The notes below the pieces were generated by a model. That model saw only the letters and a program-made list of their open reading frames with translations. It did not search any database and had not been told where the DNA came from. A stretch of DNA of 64,000 bases. Origin: Theropithecus gelada. Lineage: Eukaryota; Chordata; Mammalia; Primates; Cercopithecidae. Both the position numbers and the translations under genes were made by a program. Position 1 is the first letter of the stretch. Every line of letters starts with the position of its first letter. The stretch lies in NCBI RefSeq assembly GCF_003255815.1, contig NC_037670.1, positions 64,477,376-64,541,375 of the forward strand, written 5' to 3'. This document shows positions 23,167 through 34,550 of the stretch, piece after piece.

Positions 23167-23559
23167 CTGGAAGAGAGGGATGTGCATGTGCACACCAGCA
23201 TTCACCAAAGTGCCCACCAGAAACCTGGTCTCAGTCCTCACTCCTGCTTCTCCCTCCCACTAACCCTGCTCATCTTCACACATACAATCAAGTGCATCTC
23301 CTGAAACATCCCCCTTCACCATACAGGCAGTAATTGAGAGTGAACAGGTGGGAGTTTTCTGTGGCTGGAGACATTTAAGTGACGGTCAAAATAATCACAT
23401 CTAGAGTTCAGGGAGCAGGGTGGGCAAGAAACACACTCGAGGTTGGAGGTCCAGATAAATACCCATGTTAAGGTGAGCAGAGACGGGTATGCCAAAAAGA
23501 AAACTGAGAAGGAAATAAATAGGAATGAAACTAATGGAAAGAGGTGTCAAAACTTAAAG
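23167..23559. other. ABCA13: ABCA13 intron, acceptor-proximal
   Basis: Single-copy intron upstream of the exon. The polypyrimidine tract and AG acceptor are at 23167-23182. No other feature is seen. Confidence 0.5.
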
Positions 23560-23945
23560 GGTGAAGACAACCGAAGTAGAACACTTTCTTTATTATTTTA
23601 GATTCCGGGTGTCTATGTGCAGGTTTGTTACATGGGTATTTTGTGTGATGCTGAGGTTTGGGCTTCTAATGATCCATCACCCAAGTAGTGAGCATGGAGC
23701 CCAACAGGTAGTTCTTCACCCCTTGTCTCATGCCCTCCCTCCACACTTTTGGATTTCCACGTGTCTACTGCTGCCATGTTTGTGTCCATGTGTACCCAAT
23801 GTTAAGCTGCCCCCTATAAATAAAAACACATGTATTTGGTTTTGTGTTCCGGTGTTAATTTGCTTAGGATGATGCCTCCAGCTGCATCCACGCTGCTGCA
23901 AAGGATGTGATTTTGTTCGTTTTTATGGCTGGAGGGAATTTTCAA
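23560..23945 (-). repeat. 5'-truncated L1 3' end, minus orientation
   Basis: Reverse-complement L1 3' end: 'tgtgcaggtttgttacatgg', 'gatgctgaggtttgggcttc', 'gatccatcacccaagtagtg', and then ORF2 C-terminal text 'cctccagctgcatccacg' and 'tttgttcgtttttatggctg'. About 385 bp. It is sense-oriented relative to ABCA13. Confidence 0.88.
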
Positions 23946-26700
23946 TATTAACACAAGGAAAGAAATAACCCTTTCACATTGAGAAGCCACTGTTAATGTT
24001 TGCAAACTCAGAGTTTGGTTTATAAAGTAACTAGAGGTAGGGAGGGGAATGGGAAATATTTCTTATTTGCAACTGCTGAAAACCACTTTGCCAAGTCCCA
24101 AGGATGGTGGCAGCATTTGTCAAACCTCACCCCCCCACCAGCCACAGGAGAGTTCAGACCGTACCCAAAAGCCTGGGGTTCACAGCTTCTTTATTCTTCC
24201 CTGCTTTCCACCCTGCCAGCTTGTCCCACATCCTAGAAGGCCCAGCCCATATCTCTCATCAGAAAAAATAATTGTCACTTCTTCTGTGTGTTATATGTGT
24301 CACCCCTTCTGTGTATTATGTGTCTATAGAATGCTTTTATTTAGCATTTCCCACTGTAATTTGTACCACACTACATTTTCTGTTTCCAGTCTGTCTCCTA
24401 TGCTGGATTAATTCTTCTTGGGGTCCAAGGTAAGTAACTTTTTTGTTTCGAACTTAGCATAATTTAAAAATGTTGCAAACAATTTTATTTAACTCTTATG
24501 ACCATAGAAGTATTAATATAGATTCATTTTTTAGGTATCATCATTTAGCCAAATTGACCAAGATCATATTTTAATTCAAATTTAGAAGAGGGAAAACTTC
24601 CTTAGGACTAAAAAGATGGGTTAATAATTGTGCATCCCAAATAACTAAATAAATATAAACTAATGTGTATACTCTTTTTGACAAGTGCATAAAAGTTAGG
24701 ATAATAACAGGATAATGAAGGATAATGAAGCATTAAGAACCGCTACAAATATTAGGATAATCATTACATCCCCCAATAAAATCTTTCAACAGAAATTGTT
24801 ATACGGCTTTACTTGTACAACTTCAAAATATATTGCAGATGAATGAAGAGGGTCAAGGACTGGTCTTATGGTGAAATAGTATAATTCTAGGAAATGCAGA
24901 TTTCCAGGCCCCAAAGATACATAAAGATGAAATATTTAATCTCCTCCTATCTGCCTAAGAAAATCTTATCAAGGCCAGTAGTTGGTCTTATTGAAAGTAA
25001 AGTCATTTTCCCCAGAATGTTTTATATGAATCATCCTTTTTCCTGGCTCCATTCAGACCAATTATTTCAAATATCACCAGTTGAATAAAAATTCACTTAA
25101 GTGAATTCTAAAATATCAAGACAAAACATTTTATTCCTCACAAGCAAACACACACAAATATTAAGAGAAGGGTCATATAAATGAAGAAATATAAATGCCT
25201 GGCATTTCAGGAATTAAAGAGATAACAGAAGTAGTAATGTAGCTTCATCCAAATTTTTCTCCGAGAAGAATGGCCAAGAAGCGTAAATCAGTGCTAGATA
25301 AACACTCATAATGAGAGATGAAGGAAGGAAACCAGGGAGGCTTCCTGGAAAAGGACGCACACGTCCCCATAAAAGAGAAGAAAACTAAGAGCATTACAGA
25401 CCCTGTTAGAAAGCTTTATCTGTCGGGAAAAAGCCAATGCAGTCCTTACTTAATGTCATCCATATGTTCTTGGAGACTGCTTTAACTGAATCAACATTTA
25501 ATGAAACCAGTTTTACCGTAAGCTGATTGGTAGAAACAAAAGTTCCTATGTCATATGTCTGGTCACAAAAACATCTCCAAACTTCTAAATAAAAATAACT
25601 ACTTCTAAGAGCAAACACTGAAATAAATGTGAGCTACACATACATTTGTGAAAGATTAACAAAAACATGATTTACCCAATTATTCCAGTTCAGGGTTGAG
25701 GGTGGTCAGAGTCTATGCTGGAAGCTCAGGGCACCAGGCAGTAACAGCCCTGGACTGCATTCCATTCTATCACAGGGTGCACTCACATGTCCACATGTAC
25801 TCACCCACATGGACTCAATTTAGACACACCAAAGAAACTAATGTACACAGCTTTGGGACATGACAGAAAACAAGTATACCTGGATAAAACATACGTAGCC
25901 ATGGGGAGAGCGTGCAAACTCCTCTCCGACAGCAGTCCTGGCAGAAAATCAATTTTATTTTTCCCATCATTGTAATGAAACAATGTTGAACTAAACAACG
26001 TTATTTGGAGACCTGCTGTACTAACAGTGGTGAGGCTGGCAAAAATGACAAATTGTGAAGTCGATTTTTTTTGGTTCTTTTTAGACCTATAAATATTACA
26101 AGAAAAAGAGAATGAAAATATGCGTGTGTGTGCATGTATTAGAAAGAAATTTTTAGTTACTCTCATCTATGTTATTCAAAGATTAGCAATACATAAATGA
26201 AAGCTGATAAACTGACAAATGAAACAAAAAAATAATAATATAAGCACTTGGTTCTGGAGAAATGCACCTGAGAATGCAAGTTACATTTTGAATAAACTTG
26301 CCAAATTATTCTTGCACATTTTTATGAAGTTAGGAAATATATATCATGTTTTCCCAGTTTCACAAAAGGTTAAATATTGCACCCTGCAAATTCTGGATTG
26401 GTTAACCGTAGGAAAGATTCCAGAGTATACAGGAACAAATGTATTAGTTTGATCCAATGTTTTCTGAATGTCATGTTGTCAGAAAATAACTGAAAATAGC
26501 CTAATAAGAAGTATTTTGCTGTACTCTTTTCTGCACTCAGCAATACTGTCAAAGTAATGGCAAAAGCAATGCCTTAGCAATCTCGGTTGGCAAAATACTG
26601 CCTAAAATCCCAAAATGTCAAAAGTTCACAGAATCTCTCTCTGCAGTTTGGTATTTTTCTCTCATGAAACTCTAGAAATTGTACCATATTTAAGGCAAGT
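23946..26700. other. ABCA13: ABCA13 intron, mostly single copy
   Basis: This is the intron between exons 29985-30135 and 23032-23166. I see no exon, RNA gene or confidently assigned repeat. Short ORFs (24049-24411, 25801-26166) lack any known domain and have no supporting splice context. Confidence 0.45.
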
Positions 26701-26769
26701 TACTGGAATGCATTTGTTTTGAGATGCTTTCATTTGGGGATGTATTCGTTTTGGAATGAATCCCAATGG

Positions 26770-26865
26770 GATATGCACCGGGATGCATAGCCCCAGTGCT
26801 TATTCATGTTTGGCACATAGTAGGACTTCTATAAACATCACTGGAGCCAAAATAAATTGCCCTGA
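26770..26865 (+). repeat. Possible MIR fragment
   Basis: Only a short 3'-type match is seen: 'gttcatgtttggcacatagt'-like text and 'aggacttctataaacat' resemble the MIR 3' phrase 'ctggcacatagtaggcgctc' with 'aataaat'. It is too short for a firm call. Confidence 0.4.
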
Positions 26866-28139
26866 GATTCACACATACATCTGCTGGACTCCAAAGCCAA
26901 AATGTTTCCACTAGCACGCATAATGGCCAGGTCAACATTTTCTGTGAGATTAAAGATCAAAATGAGTAGTAAAGTAGGGAAAGGAAACCAAGGATTTCAG
27001 ATGGAAATGTTTATCCTGGCCCTTCCTCTAAAGATGATCTCCTGTCCCCATTCCTACTATCTTATAACTTCTAGCTCCTTCTAGCTAAACTGACTGTGTG
27101 AATGAAAGAAAACTTAAAGATAAAAGTCATGCCTTTAGAGAAGATAGGGGGAGGAAGCAAGACACAGTAGGTATATTCCCTGGTAGGCATGTGCAGGTAT
27201 TAACAAAACTAAGATGATGAGGGGCCATACCTCTTCTATACCAGGGAAAACTAACACGCAGAATTTGCCAAATCTCTTCCCATTTAGAAGTATTGTTTGT
27301 TTGTTATGGTATGACACTAACATTAAAACTACCTAGCATGATGGACTCTTACACATTTTCTCTAGCATCCCAGACTGTGTAGCCCTCATCTTTTGCATCA
27401 TCTGGTAATAACCAAGTGATATAACTTGATATAACATGTTATACAAGGTTAATTAAATTCAGGCTCAAATATGCACACTGCACAAAACTGTGCAGTGTAA
27501 ATCATGGGAAAATTGAAAATCATGACGTTAACTTGCCGAACCTAAATTCAAGCTTTATAAAGTGGCATCTTATTCTTACCTCACCAAACTTTTGAAAGGT
27601 TGGGGAAGTGAGCAATTTGACCATACATAGAAATGACCAGCAAATGGAGCACAGGTGGGCTGGCTCAGCCACAGCATGGGCTCTGAGGGTCCCAGGGAGG
27701 GAGGACAGGGGACTGTAAAGCTGAACAAAGGAGCCTCCCAGCAAGCACAGAGGGTCTTCCACTTAGAATCAGAGAACATACAATGGTGGCTGTCCATGTT
27801 ACAATGAAAATAGATGGCAGCCTGAAGAAAACAACTAAGGTGAGCAGCAGATGTGTCTAAAGATTACCCCCGTATCTATGAGTTCTGAAAGACTCATGAG
27901 GCGCACATGTTGAGCCCAACTCCAGCCCAATGGAAAGCCAGGCAGCAGGAGGAGTTCCATGTTAGAGAAGTCATGCACTAACCCCACACAGTTTCCACTT
28001 CTTTGGCCACCCCAGGGGTATAAAAATAAGACTGAACTGTTAATACACCAAGAATTCCATCTTATAGAACTAACAACCTGGATAAAATAAATGTCAGAGT
28101 AATGTCTTAGTCAAGAACTTGTACCCTGGAGCTGGTTTA
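26866..28139. other. ABCA13: ABCA13 intron, single copy
   Basis: Non-repetitive by eye. It contains an open stretch on the minus strand with strong splice-like edges (27580-27720), annotated separately as a candidate cryptic exon. Confidence 0.45.
27580..27720 (-). other. Candidate cryptic in-frame exon (speculative)
   Basis: Read on the minus strand from 27720, the segment follows a pyrimidine-rich 'ctcctttgttcag' and ends GGTGAG|GTAAGAATAAG, a strong consensus donor. It is 141 nt, 47 codons, open in the frame that would insert between the phase-0 exons 29985-30135 and 23032-23166. The encoded text (LYSPLSSLPGTLRAHAVAEP onward) does not resemble any ABC domain, and an insertion here would fall inside the conserved NBD. 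Most likely it is a chance or rarely used pseudo-exon. Confidence 0.2.
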
Positions 28140-28372
28140 TATGGTTTCAAAGCAAAACCTTGCCAAATACTAGCCATGTGAATGTGGCCAAATGGCCTAA
28201 TTTCTCTGGTGTCTCAGTTTTCCTGTGTCTCTGTGTCTCAATTAAACTGTGTCTAATTTCTCAGTTTGTAGAATGGGAATAAGCATCTACTTCATATGGT
28301 TGCTGTAAAATACTTAGAACAGTACCTGACATGGAATAAATACTGAAAATAAATACTGAAATACTGAAAGAT
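28140..28372 (+). repeat. MIR SINE
   Basis: MIR order in plus orientation: 'atactagccatgtgaatgtg', 'ctggtgtctcagttttcctg', 'ttgtagaatgggaataagca', 'tatggttgctgtaaaatact' and 'agaacagtacctgacatgga'. The middle carries an extra block of about 40 bases repeating 'tgtgtct' and 'ctcagttt', an internal expansion. Confidence 0.82.
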
Positions 28373-29984
28373 AAAACTACTGTTTTCCATTACTTTATAA
28401 TAATTCCTTCTGGACACCTTGTGATAAGCACCTCAGAATGGATATGCCTGTTCTATAACTTAAATATCCCCCAAATATATAGAAGAGAGAATTTTTTTCC
28501 AGAAAAGGAGCCAACTCCTTTGGGAACAGATGCAAAAGTGAGCTGACATCTTAGAAACAAGAGCAAGTAGCATTACTGTCTGCAAAATCAGTTACAGTTG
28601 TATAAAGGAAATGAAGGCAGTTCCTAATTGGTTACCATTTAAATAACTTTTCTTGGTAGAACAATTCAGAAAAACAAAGTTGTAAGACAGCTGAACATCA
28701 AGACACAATTGCCCTGAATGACAGAAAGCACCGACTCTTACTACATTAATGAGAGCTTTTTTCATAAGCATGTTTCCCTCAAAAAACAAAAGCACCAGCT
28801 TAAAGCCATTGCCAAGCACCCGCCTCTTTCATCAAAAACTAACAAGGAGGAGCTGACAGAGATAAAACACTGATTAAAAATTGAGCCAACAATTAGTCAC
28901 GGATGCCAATAACTGTTTAACTACAACCAGCAGGTCTCTGTGGGGTGGTCGGTTATCTTTGCTTTATTAAGACAGGAGATGGGAAAAGGGGCCAGCGTCC
29001 TTACAATGAGGTGCAGACATTCTGTTTAGTTTCACTTAAAGTTAGAAAGCATAAATAAGAACAAATGCTGAAGCATTATAAAAACAGAACAGAGAATGAA
29101 TGTTCATGAACCAGTGAAGGTGAAGGCTATTAGTGTTGTCTCCTGTGAGTCCTAGAATGTTCCCTCTCCCGCAGAATCTAATTGCAAATGCATCATATAA
29201 GCCACTTATTTCTGCTTGTAGTTCAGAATCCAGAAATCTGAGGAGCACGCACCCCAGACTTTCTATAATGAGATGCAGAAAAGGTAAAAATGTGCTTAAA
29301 TAACTGCAATTTTGGTGGCTCACGGTACAATGTCCTGAGCTGTCAATCAATGCTGTCCGCTCTGCTTTGCTGACCTCTAGTCGTGCAGAAGAAGTGGCAG
29401 CTGTCTTTTGCTCTCTCACTGCTCCATCTGCCTCTCTCCTGTCACAGGCAGTGATGGGGGTACGGAGGTCTGCAGTTCCTGCCACTCCTTCATTCCCCTA
29501 AGGCCACCCAGAAAGGAATCCCCTGGCAGTAGGAATCTGTCCGCCCACTCATCAGGAAGTCATTCCTTCCAACAATTCCCCAGTTTCCACACGTATTTTG
29601 TGCCCACTCTTTCATAAGCCCTGAAAATACAGAGTTTGTGATATTTCTTCCTGAATACAAATTAGTCATTCAATAAATGTAAAAGGTATTTAGAGAGGAA
29701 CAAAAGAGCAAGGAGGATACAAAGTTATAAATGATGTATTTATGTTTTAACTCTGACCACATGACTGCCTCACACAGATGCAGTTTAAATATATAATGTA
29801 AATAAGGCAAATTTATTTAATGTTTTCTTCAGTATAATCACATTGGAAAATCTCTTGCAGGTAAGTTTATCTGCTACTACAGTTTCTTCTCCTCACAGGG
29901 TGAGAGAGCTGCCTTGGAGCCAGAGGTGGTCACCAAGCATTCCTCAATGGGTCCCTTTATCTAGAAGACCCCAGGGAGATTTAC
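28373..29984. other. ABCA13: ABCA13 intron, donor-proximal
   Basis: Mostly single copy. It contains the longest minus-strand ORF outside repeats (29042-29485, 147 codons), which has no recognisable domain and no matching ABCA sequence. It is treated as chance. The donor GTAAAT of the exon at 29985 begins at 29984. Confidence 0.5.
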
Positions 29985-30135
29985 CTCAGGGATGCACTGC
30001 CTTGGAATCCCGCGTAAGCTACAGTAATAATGGAGATGTTCCCAACCAGTCAGAAGCTCGTCCAGGGCATCCTGCTGGGGACAGTAGCCAATGAGCACGC
30101 CTGCGGCGCCAGCAGAAGACAGGTCCACAGCATCC
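29985..30135 (-). CDS. ABCA13: ABCA13 internal exon: Q-loop part of an NBD
   Basis: First ABCA13 exon in order, 151 nt read from 30135 to 29985: one base finishing a split codon (consistent with Gly), then 50 codons. They read DAVDLSSAGAAGVLIGYCPQ, then QDALDELLTGWEHLHYYCSL and RGIPRQCIPE. GYCPQQDALDELLT is the Q-loop region, whose Gln couples ATP binding to the transmembrane domain; WEHLHYY is the ABCA-typical helix after it. The acceptor is 'gcttctctctgcag' and the donor is GAG|GTAAAT. The phase-0 end joins exactly to the exon at 23166. The Walker A motif must be in the preceding exon, which I could not find up to 64000. Together the three exons give an uninterrupted frame, so the gene looks intact here. 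Another ABCA paralogue is much less likely. Confidence 0.94.
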
Positions 30136-30769
30136 CTGCAGAGAGAAGCAGCACAGCCTGAGAACAGCAGCTTCCCAAACTGGCATCAACCCATTTTTAA
30201 AATGTGGCTCATCAATAACAAGTCCACTGCAGTTTATTCAAAACAATTAGTTCATTTCACAAGAATAAGTTCAATTCACGAGAAATGAAGGATACAAGAA
30301 GTCACCCCAAAATAGGCCTCTTTGGCATATGCATTATTTTGAGCTAAAGGCAATTGAAGACACAGGAAGACCAGAAGACACAGGAACAGCTCTTTACCTC
30401 TCCTTAACTGCCTAAAAATTGAGTATAAATTGTCTTCTTTTGAAAAGGAAATTCACATTTACAAAGGAAATTTCCATTTGTAAAGATGTCTCCCTACCAG
30501 AAAGAGAGCTACTTTCCCAGACAACTCTGAACCAGAGAGACTCTTATCTGCGTAATGAGACAACCCTAATCCAGCATACATTTCCTCCCCTCACCTTCCC
30601 ATAGCTGGCCTCCCCTGCCCGGGATCCCCAAATCCTTTTCGCTTTGTTTAACCTCATACGGTGTATAAGCCTCAATCATCTGGGAAGCTCCTTGAGTCTT
30701 ATTTTTTGTGTGAAACTCCTGTGCATACATACATAATAAAACTGTTTTTTTTTAATTAATATGTATTGC
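30136..30769. other. ABCA13: ABCA13 intron, acceptor-proximal
   Basis: Start of an intron at least 33.8 kb long that runs to the window end. It is single copy, and no exon or repeat was identified. Confidence 0.5.
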
Positions 30770-33600
30770 TGAATCAGATGGAAAGACTATACTGAGTTTT
30801 ATAAGATTCTGCCAAACTGTCTGCCAAAGTGGTTGTACCATTTTGAATTCTCATCAGCAGCAAATGAGGGTTCCTATTGCTCCACATTGTTGTCAACATT
30901 TAGTGTTGTCGGTGTTTTGTATTTTATTCATTCTATTAGGTATGGAAATGCATTGCATTGTGGCTGTAATTTGCCATTCTCCAATGACATATGATGTCGA
31001 GCATCTTATCATGAACTTACTTGCATCTGTCTTCTTTGGTGAGACATCTGTTCACATTTCACATCTTTTGCCCATGTTTTAGCTGTGTGTTTTCTTATGG
31101 TTTAATTTTAAGGATTTTGCATACAAGTTTATGTATACAAAACTTTATGTATTTTGTAGACAAGTTTTTTACGAGACATGGGTCTCAAAATTTTTTTCCC
31201 AGTCTATGGATTGACCTTTTAATCTCTTAACAGTCTCTTTTGCAGAGCAGAAATATACTTTAATGAAGTCAAACTTACCAACATTTTCTTTTATGGATCA
31301 TGCTTTTGATATTGTATCTAAAAAGACATTGTCACATCCAAAGTCACCTAGATTTTATCCTATGTTATTTTCTAGAACTTTTATAATCTGCATTTTACAA
31401 TCAGGTCATAGATCCACTTGGAGTTAATTTTTGTCACAGGTATAAGTTAAGTGCCAAGATTCATTGTCTGGCATGTGGATGTCCATTTGTTCTGGCACCA
31501 TTTGTTGCAAAGATGACAATTTTCCCACATGATTGCCTTTGTTCTCTTCTCATATATCAGTTGACTGTATTGGTGTGGGGCTATCTCTTGAAGTTACTGA
31601 GCCTTTACAGTAAGTCTTAAAGTCAGGTAATGTCAGTCTTCAGACTCTGTTCTTCTTCCACACTGTGTTGCCTATCATGGATCTTTTGTCTTTCCACATG
31701 TACTTGAAAATCAGTTTGTTAATATCCACAAAGTAACACTGGGATTTTGATTGGGGTTGCATTAAACCTAACATTCAAGTTGGGAAGAACTAACATCTTG
31801 TTGATATTAAATCTTTCTACCCCAAAACATGGAATATCTATTTATTTGGAGCTTTTTTCCATTTATTTCATTAGGATTTTGTAGTTTTCCTCATGTAATT
31901 TGTTAGATTTATAGCTAAGTATTCCATTTTAGGGATTGTTAATGTAAATGATATGTTTTTAAAATTTCAAATTCCAATCATTCATTGTAGATATATAGGG
32001 AAACATATGACTTTTCTAAATTAACGTTGTATCCTGAAACCTTGATATAAATGTTTATCAGTTCTAGGAGCATTTTTTTTTTTTTGACAATTCTTTGGAA
32101 GTTTCTACATATATAATCATGTCATCTACAAGCAATAAGAGTTTTATTTATTCCTTCCCAATCTGTGTGAGTTTAAGTCCTTTTTCTGCTGTTATTGGAT
32201 TATGTAGGACTGCTTGCCGGCAGAGTATTGAGATAAGAATGGAGAGAGAGGACATCCTCGTCTTGTTCCCAAATTTAGGAGAAAGGTATCTAGCTTCTCA
32301 TGATTTAGTACTATATTACTTGAAGGTTTATTGTCAGTGTTCTTTATCAAGTTAAGGAATTTCCTTTCTGTTCCTAGTTGGTTGAGAGTTAGTATCATGA
32401 ATGAGTGTTGCTTTTGTGAAAAACTTTTTTAAGCATCTGTTAATAGGATCAAACTATTTTTTCCTTTTATTCTATTGATGTAATGGATTATATTAATTGA
32501 TTTTCAAAAATGAATAAACCTTGACTATCTGGAATAAATCCTTCTTTGTCATAGTATATAATTCTTTTCATACATTGTTAGATTCAATTTGATACTTTGT
32601 TGAGAATTTTTGCATGTATATTCATAAGAGACACTAAGCTATAGTTTTCCTTTCTTGTAATGTCCTTGTCTGGTTTCAGTATTTTGGTAATGCTGGCCTC
32701 ATAAAAACAGTTAAACCATATTTGTTCTGTATTTTCAAAGGACATTTTAGTAAATTGATATCATTTCTTTCTTAAATGGTAGAATTCACTAGTGAGACCA
32801 CCTAAGTCTAGTGCTTTTGCTTTTATGGTCATTAGTTATTGATTCAATTTCCTTCATTGATATATACCTATTTGGATTGTCTATTTCTCATTGTATGTGT
32901 TTGGGTAAATCGTGTATTTAGGGAATTGGCCCATTTGAAGTAAGTTATTCAAGATGTGGGCATAGAGTTGCTCAAAATATTTCCTTATTAATATTTTAAT
33001 GTTCACGAGATTAGTAAGGATGACATCTTTGAGTTTCGATATTAGTAATTTGTATTTTCTTTTTTTCATCGGTAATCTCACTAGGAGTTTATCAATTTTA
33101 TTTATTTCATCTTTTAGTTCATTGATTTCAACTTTTAGTTTCATTGATTTTTCTCTATTATTTTTCTTTTTACAATTGTATTGATTTCTCCACCAATTTG
33201 TATCATTTCTTTTCTTCTGCTTACTTTCAATTTAATTTGCTCCTCTTCCTCTAGTTTAGTAAGGTATAAGCTTAGATTAGCTATTTTAGTCTCTCATCTT
33301 TTCTAATAGATGCATTAAATTCCATTAATTTTCCTTTAAGCACCACTTTAGCTGTATCCCACAAACTGTGATAGGTTTAAATTTCATTTTCATTTAAGCT
33401 TAATTTTTGTAATTTCCTTTCTGATTTCTCTGACCTATGTGTTACCCAGAAATATGTTGTTTAATCTCCAAATATTTGGGGATGTCTAAAGCTATCCTTC
33501 TATTTTTTTATTTCTAGTTTAATTCCATTGTGGTTTGACGGCATAGTTTGGATAATGTCTGTTCCTTTACTGTTAAGCTGCATTTGGGATTTTAATGTGA
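30770..33600 (-). repeat. Old L1 remnant (L1M-type), minus orientation
   Basis: Reverse-complement L1 ORF2. C-terminal text is at 30770-31080 ('ctgccaaagtggttgtacca', 'tctcatcagcagcaaatgag'). Mid-ORF2 text follows at 31380-32300 ('atccacttggagttaatttt', 'ttgattggggttgcattaaa'), then reverse transcriptase and upstream text to about 33600 ('tttgtagttttcctcatgta', 'ttatcaattttatttatttc'). It is full of stops and is sense-oriented relative to ABCA13. Plus-strand ORFs here are antisense shadows. Confidence 0.85.
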
Positions 33601-34195
33601 GGTTTGAGTTTATCTGACTAGAAGTTATGTTGTGCTTACTGGTGGCTGTCTCAGTGGTGTCAGTTCTAGTGTCCTTGGGTTTATATCCAATTGTCTTTGA
33701 GTTTGCCTAGAGATTCCATCTTAGAGTCTGAGGCTTGTAGTTCTATAGTCTTTGGTTATTACACAGGAGCTCCACCGAAGTGGTGGTGAGGAGCTGGTTG
33801 AGGGGAAGAGTTGTCTATTCTCACAATCATGTCTCAGTCTTCTAGTGCCTGAGCTGGGCATTCCCCTTTTCCCAGGTCAGTTAGGCTCTGGAAAAACAGC
33901 TTCCCCTTAGGGCTGGTCTTTCTAAGCCTTACAGAGAGGTCTGGGCATATTTTCATATAATTACTTCCTGCTGAAAGCACAAAGGGACTTTTTCCCCAGT
34001 CTTCACACTGAGAATCTGGTAGGGTTCCTGTAGGTAATACTCACCAGTGAGGAGCCCCCAAGGCTACTTTCAAGTTAGTCCACACTGAGCCTACACCGCT
34101 TTTTGATTATAGTTGATGTGTTCCTACTGATCCTGGCTCCATCTGGTGACTTCTGCTTCTAGGTCTCCTGATTCACAGTCCTGGGCTTCCTTCTA
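33601..34195 (-). repeat. Probable L1M 5' region, minus orientation
   Basis: GC-richer text that directly follows the reversed ORF2. It includes 'aagtggtggtgaggagctgg' and 'ctcacaatcatgtctcagtc', fitting the ORF1 or 5' UTR part of the same old element. The match is weak and the boundary is unclear. Confidence 0.35.
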
Positions 34196-34196
34196 T

Positions 34197-34550
34197 TATA
34201 GTATTTATAGTATTTTCAGTACCCATAGAGGATGGGTCTAGGACTCTCCTTGGACACTAAAAATCCACGGATGCTCAAGTCCTTTATATAAAATAGTGTA
34301 GTATTTGCTTATAACCTACGTACATCTTCCCAAATACTTTAAATAATTTCTTGATGACTTATAATACCCAATACATTGTAAATGCCATATAAACAGTGCT
34401 TATGCTGTACATTTTAGGGAATATTAACAACAGAAAAAGTCTGTACATGTTCAGTACAGACAGAATCATCCCTTTTTTCCTGAATATTTTGCAGTGCAGT
34501 TAGTTGAATCCAAGGATATGAACCCACGGGTGTAGGGGATCCCCTGACTG
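34197..34550 (+). mobile_element. Tigger-type non-autonomous DNA transposon (MER2-like)
   Basis: Contains 'aaaaatccacggatgctcaa', 'tcctttatataaaatagtgt', 'ataacctacgtacatcttcc', 'gtctgtacatgttcagtaca' and an end 'ggggatcccctgactgt'. These are the landmarks of the ~345-bp MER2-type TcMar-Tigger element that was mobilised by a Tigger transposase. It carries no coding capacity. The family name is by recall. Confidence 0.75.

Noticed and set aside
23167..23241. N-terminal extension of the ABCA13 exon ORF to a Met at 23241
   Set aside because: The stretch is intron: a pyrimidine tract and AG acceptor end at 23167, and ABCA similarity starts at Val just after it.
29042..29485. 147-codon minus-strand ORF between two ABCA13 exons
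   Set aside because: It shows no ABC-family motif, no recognisable domain and no clear splice borders in phase with the flanking exons. ORFs of this size occur by chance in 64 kb.
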